Source: Acidobacteriaceae bacterium (GTDB lineage: Bacteria; Acidobacteriota; Terriglobia; Terriglobales; Acidobacteriaceae). From it: a DNA stretch of 15,718 nt. Positions 12,994 through 15,718 of the stretch are shown here, one piece after another. The DNA lies in contig JASHYS010000098.1 in NCBI GenBank assembly GCA_030042915.1, forward strand, positions 1 through 15,718, given 5' to 3'. A program made the position numbers and the translations under genes. The notes beneath the pieces were generated by a model, which saw only the letters and a list, made by a program, of their open reading frames with translations, was not told the origin of the DNA and searched no databases. The stretch's first letter is position 1. Every line of letters starts with the position of its first letter.

Positions 12994-14985
12994 ATGTCTA
13001 CGTTGCCTGTCTCCGGCGCCGCCAACCTCGACATCGATTCCACGCTACGCGAAAACCGTGTCTTTCCGCCGCCTAAAGAGTTCAGCGCCAAAGCCCACAT
13101 CAAGAGCCTGGAAAAATACGAGGCTCTCTACAAGCAATCCATCGAGGATCCCGAAAAATTCTGGGCCGGAGTAGCGCACGAACTGCACTGGTTCAAGCCG
13201 TGGGACAAAGTGCTGGAGTGGAACCTGCCGTGGGCCAAGTGGTTCGTGGGCGGCAAAACCAACTTGTGCTACAACTGCGTCGACCGTCATCTCGGCGGCG
13301 AGCGCGCCAACAAAACCGCCATTATCTGGGAGGGCGAGCCGGGCGAGATTCGGCGCCTGACCTATGCCGAATTACATAGCGAGGTCCAGAAATTCGCCAA
13401 CGCACTCAAGTCGCTGGGCATTCAAAAGGGCGACCGCGTAGCCGTGTACATGGGCATGACTCCTGAGCTGGCCATTGCGCTGTTGGCCTGCGCGCGCATC
13501 GGCGCGGTGCACTCCGTCATCTTCGGCGGATTTGCCGCCAACGCCATCGCCGACCGCGTGGCCGATTGCAGCTGCGTCGCCATCATCACCCAGGACACCA
13601 GCTATCGACGCGGCAACGAGATCAAGCTGAAAGCAACGGTCGACGAAGCCATGCCTGCCTGCCCCACGGTGAAGCACGTGGTGGTCTACAAGCGCACCGG
13701 CACTCCGGTGAACATGGTGGCCGGCCGCGACCACTGGTGGCACGAGCTGGTGGCCAAAGCTGCACCCAACTGCGCCGCGGAGCCGATGGACTCAGAGGAT
13801 CCGCTCTACATCCTGTACACCTCAGGCTCGACGGGCAAACCAAAGGGCCTGCTGCACACTACGGGTGGTTACGCGGTGCAGACCTACCTGACGACCCGCG
13901 ACGTTTTCGACATCCGTGACGAGGATATTTATTGGTGCACGGCCGACATCGGGTGGGTAACGGGCCACTCCTACGTGGTCTATGGGCCGCTGCAAAACGG
14001 CGCCACCGTGCTGATGTACGAGGGTGCACCCAACTGGCCCGACTTTTCGAGATTCTGGAAGCTGATCGACGATCACAAGGTGACCATCTTCTACACCGCG
14101 CCCACCGCAATTCGCGCATTCATCAAGTGGGGCGATCAATTTGTCGACAAATACAAGCTCGACTCGCTCCGCCTGCTGGGCACTGTGGGCGAGCCCATCA
14201 ACCCCGAAGCCTGGATGTGGTACCGCGAGAAGATCGGGCATAATCGCTGTCCCATCGTCGACACGTGGTGGCAGACCGAGACCGGGGCCATCATGATTTC
14301 GCCACTTCCCGGCGCCATCGCCACTAAGCCGGGTTCGGCCACGCGGCCATTTTTCGGCATCCAGCCGGAAGTGGTGACGCGCCCCGATGCCGAAGGCCGC
14401 TATCACGCGGTTCCCGCCGGCCACGGAGGCCTGCTGGTCATTCGCAAGCCATGGCCGTCGATGGCGCGGACCATCTACGGCGATCCCGAGCGCTACCAGA
14501 AGACCTACTGGAGCGACGTTCCTGGCTGCTACTTTACCGGCGACGGCGCGCGCCAGGACGCCGATGGCTACTACTGGCTTATGGGCCGGGTCGACGATGT
14601 GATCAACGTGAGCGGCCATCGCTTGGGAACGATGGAAGTGGAGTCGGCCCTGGTCGCCCATCCCAAGGTAGCCGAGGCCGCAGTGGTGGGCCGGCCCGAC
14701 GACCTGAAAGGTCAGGCCATCGCGGCGTTCGTCACACTCGAAAGCGGCAACCAGCCTTCCAACGATCTCAAGGATGAGTTGCGCAAGTGGGTTGCGAAAG
14801 AGATCGGTTCGCTGGCGCGGCCCGACGATATTCGCTTTACTGAGGCTCTGCCCAAAACGCGCTCGGGCAAAATCATGCGCCGGCTGCTGCGCGAGCTGGC
14901 CACTCACGGCGAAGTCAAAGGCGACGTGACCACGCTCGAAGACTTCACCGTCATCGCCAAGCTGCGCGAAGCGGAAGAGGGTTAG
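12994..14985 (+). CDS. acs: Acetyl-CoA synthetase (AMP-forming)
   Basis: This enzyme activates acetate to acetyl-CoA through acetyl-AMP in the cytoplasm, feeding central metabolism. The 663-residue protein is full length for the family (about 650). N-terminal signature [19 protein letters not shown] matches the acetyl-CoA synthetase N-terminal domain. The adenylation motifs follow in order: P-loop [11 protein letters not shown] (275-285), [10 protein letters not shown], acetate-pocket motif WWQTETG (425-431), [13 protein letters not shown] and the hinge region [20 protein letters not shown]. Near the C-terminus is [11 protein letters not shown], with catalytic Lys626, the residue that Pat-type acetyltransferases modify to switch the enzyme off. 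Trp425 of the WWQTETG motif marks acetyl rather than longer-chain specificity. It has its own Shine-Dalgarno and probably its own promoter, and is followed by a sulfur-oxidation gene after 32 bases. Confidence 0.97.
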   Translation: MSTLPVSGAANLDIDSTLRENRVFPPPKEFSAKAHIKSLEKYEALYKQSIEDPEKFWAGVAHELHWFKPWDKVLEWNLPWAKWFVGGKTNLCYNCVDRHLGGERANKTAIIWEGEPGEIRRLTYAELHSEVQKFANALKSLGIQKGDRVAVYMGMTPELAIALLACARIGAVHSVIFGGFAANAIADRVADCSCVAIITQDTSYRRGNEIKLKATVDEAMPACPTVKHVVVYKRTGTPVNMVAGRDHWWHELVAKAAPNCAAEPMDSEDPLYILYTSGSTGKPKGLLHTTGGYAVQTYLTTRDVFDIRDEDIYWCTADIGWVTGHSYVVYGPLQNGATVLMYEGAPNWPDFSRFWKLIDDHKVTIFYTAPTAIRAFIKWGDQFVDKYKLDSLRLLGTVGEPINPEAWMWYREKIGHNRCPIVDTWWQTETGAIMISPLPGAIATKPGSATRPFFGIQPEVVTRPDAEGRYHAVPAGHGGLLVIRKPWPSMARTIYGDPERYQKTYWSDVPGCYFTGDGARQDADGYYWLMGRVDDVINVSGHRLGTMEVESALVAHPKVAEAAVVGRPDDLKGQAIAAFVTLESGNQPSNDLKDELRKWVAKEIGSLARPDDIRFTEALPKTRSGKIMRRLLRELATHGEVKGDVTTLEDFTVIAKLREAEEG

Positions 14986-15017
14986 TGCAGATCGCTGTTT
15001 GCTGACGGGACTGCCGC

Positions 15018-15718
15018 ATGATTCTGAAACAGTACTACCTCGGATGTCTGGCCCATGCCTCGTACCTGCTTGGCGACGAGCAGAGCGGCACGTGCATCGT
15101 CGTCGATCCCCAACGCGACATTCAGCAGTACCTCGCCGACGCCGCACAGTTCGGTCTTGAGATCCGTCACGTTTTTCTCACTCACTTTCATGCTGATTTC
15201 GTTGCCGGCCATCTTGAATTGCGCGACCACTGCGGCGCGGCCATTCATTTGGGAGCCAGGGCCCAAGCCGAATACAAGTTCAACGCGATGAAGAACGGCG
15301 CAACGCTCGAGTTTCCAGGCATGCGGCTCAAAGTGCTGGAAACGCCGGGCCACACCATCGAGTCGATTTCCATCCTGGTCTTCGATCTGGCCAACAGCGC
15401 AGATCACCCTTACGCGGTTCTTACAGGCGACACGCTGTTCATCGGTGACGTGGGCCGGCCTGACCTGCGCGCTTCGCTGGGCTGGAGCGCCAATGACCTG
15501 GGCGCGCATCTCTACGATTCACTCTGGAATAAGCTGCTGCCGCTTCCTGACGAAGTCCTGGTCTATCCGGCTCACGGAGCGGGCTCGCTTTGCGGAAAGA
15601 AGCTGTCGTCCGACACCGTTTCGACGCTCGGCGATCAGCGGCGCCTCAACTATGCGCTGCAGCCCATGACCAAGGACGAGTTCGTCCGTCTCGTCACTGC
15701 CGACCAGCCCGACGCCCC
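15018..15718 (+). CDS. Persulfide dioxygenase-like metallo-beta-lactamase protein (3' end outside window)
   Basis: The frame is open from ATG 15018 to the window edge (233 residues seen). It belongs to the MBL-fold, ETHE1/BlhA-like group. Metal-binding motif THFHADFVAGH gives His56, His58, Asp60 and His61-region contacts with His65 at the end of the motif; further ligands are His112 (ETPGHT), Asp138 (TGDTLFIGD) and His186 (YPAHGAGS). The segment SLCGKKLSSDTVSTLGDQRRLNYALQPM is characteristic of persulfide dioxygenases, which oxidise glutathione persulfide to sulfite using mononuclear iron. Those with this Cys/Gly segment are often fused to one or two rhodanese domains downstream, which would lie beyond the edge. 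There is no signal peptide; it is cytoplasmic. A GGGA 7 bases before the ATG supports the start. Confidence 0.9.
   Translation, partial: MILKQYYLGCLAHASYLLGDEQSGTCIVVDPQRDIQQYLADAAQFGLEIRHVFLTHFHADFVAGHLELRDHCGAAIHLGARAQAEYKFNAMKNGATLEFPGMRLKVLETPGHTIESISILVFDLANSADHPYAVLTGDTLFIGDVGRPDLRASLGWSANDLGAHLYDSLWNKLLPLPDEVLVYPAHGAGSLCGKKLSSDTVSTLGDQRRLNYALQPMTKDEFVRLVTADQPDA

Noticed and set aside
13822..15147. 441-residue open frame on the minus strand across acs
   Set aside because: It is antisense to highly conserved acs codons, is rich in Arg/His/Gly as expected of a shadow in GC-rich DNA, and shows no recognisable domain or start site.

Overview
The window is GC-rich, densely packed and almost entirely coding. 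It looks like a chromosomal segment of an Acidobacteriota (Terriglobia-like) bacterium. That is an inference from gene content: secreted FG-GAP/ASPIC-UnbV proteins, YVTN and Reg_prop beta-propellers, an HzsA-related protein, and a periplasmic repeat domain that in Acidobacteria usually sits beside alpha/beta hydrolases. No tRNA, rRNA, CRISPR array, insertion sequence or phage gene was seen.

Layout. Positions 1-703 hold the C-terminal end of a gene that begins outside the window, probably a CRTAC1/ASPIC-UnbV type secreted protein. Its stop overlaps the TTG start of an amidase-signature hydrolase (700-2139). After a 151-bp gap, a plus-strand run begins with a class I-beta DAHP synthase (2291-3193). 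This is followed by an HzsA-related haem protein (3190-4617), an FG-GAP/ASPIC-UnbV protein (4614-6452), a YVTN-propeller/dihaem cytochrome fusion (6449-8359) and a Reg_prop propeller (8356-9519). All these junctions are 4-base ATGA overlaps. With gaps of about 30 bp the run continues into a RidA-fold protein (9551-10042) and an orphan, internally duplicated periplasmic binding protein (10072-12060).

A minus-strand exported protein made of two tandem copies of one domain (12103-12816) converges on this run. It is divergent from acetyl-CoA synthetase (12994-14985), which is followed by the start of a persulfide dioxygenase-like metallo-beta-lactamase protein (15018 to the window edge).

Best candidate for an undescribed system: the 3190-8359 block. 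Hydrazine synthase of anammox bacteria is built from an alpha subunit (propeller plus c-haem domains), a beta subunit (seven-bladed propeller) and a gamma subunit (dihaem peroxidase/MauG-like). Here an HzsA-related one-haem protein is co-translated with one polypeptide that joins a YVTN propeller to a dihaem peroxidase-like module, as if beta and gamma were fused. Three further exported proteins accompany them: an FG-GAP/UnbV protein, a Reg_prop propeller and a solute-binding protein. Two cytoplasmic-looking proteins, a DAHP synthase and a chorismatase-like RidA protein, bracket the set. I infer a periplasmic multi-haem propeller complex of unknown substrate. I do not claim hydrazine synthesis.
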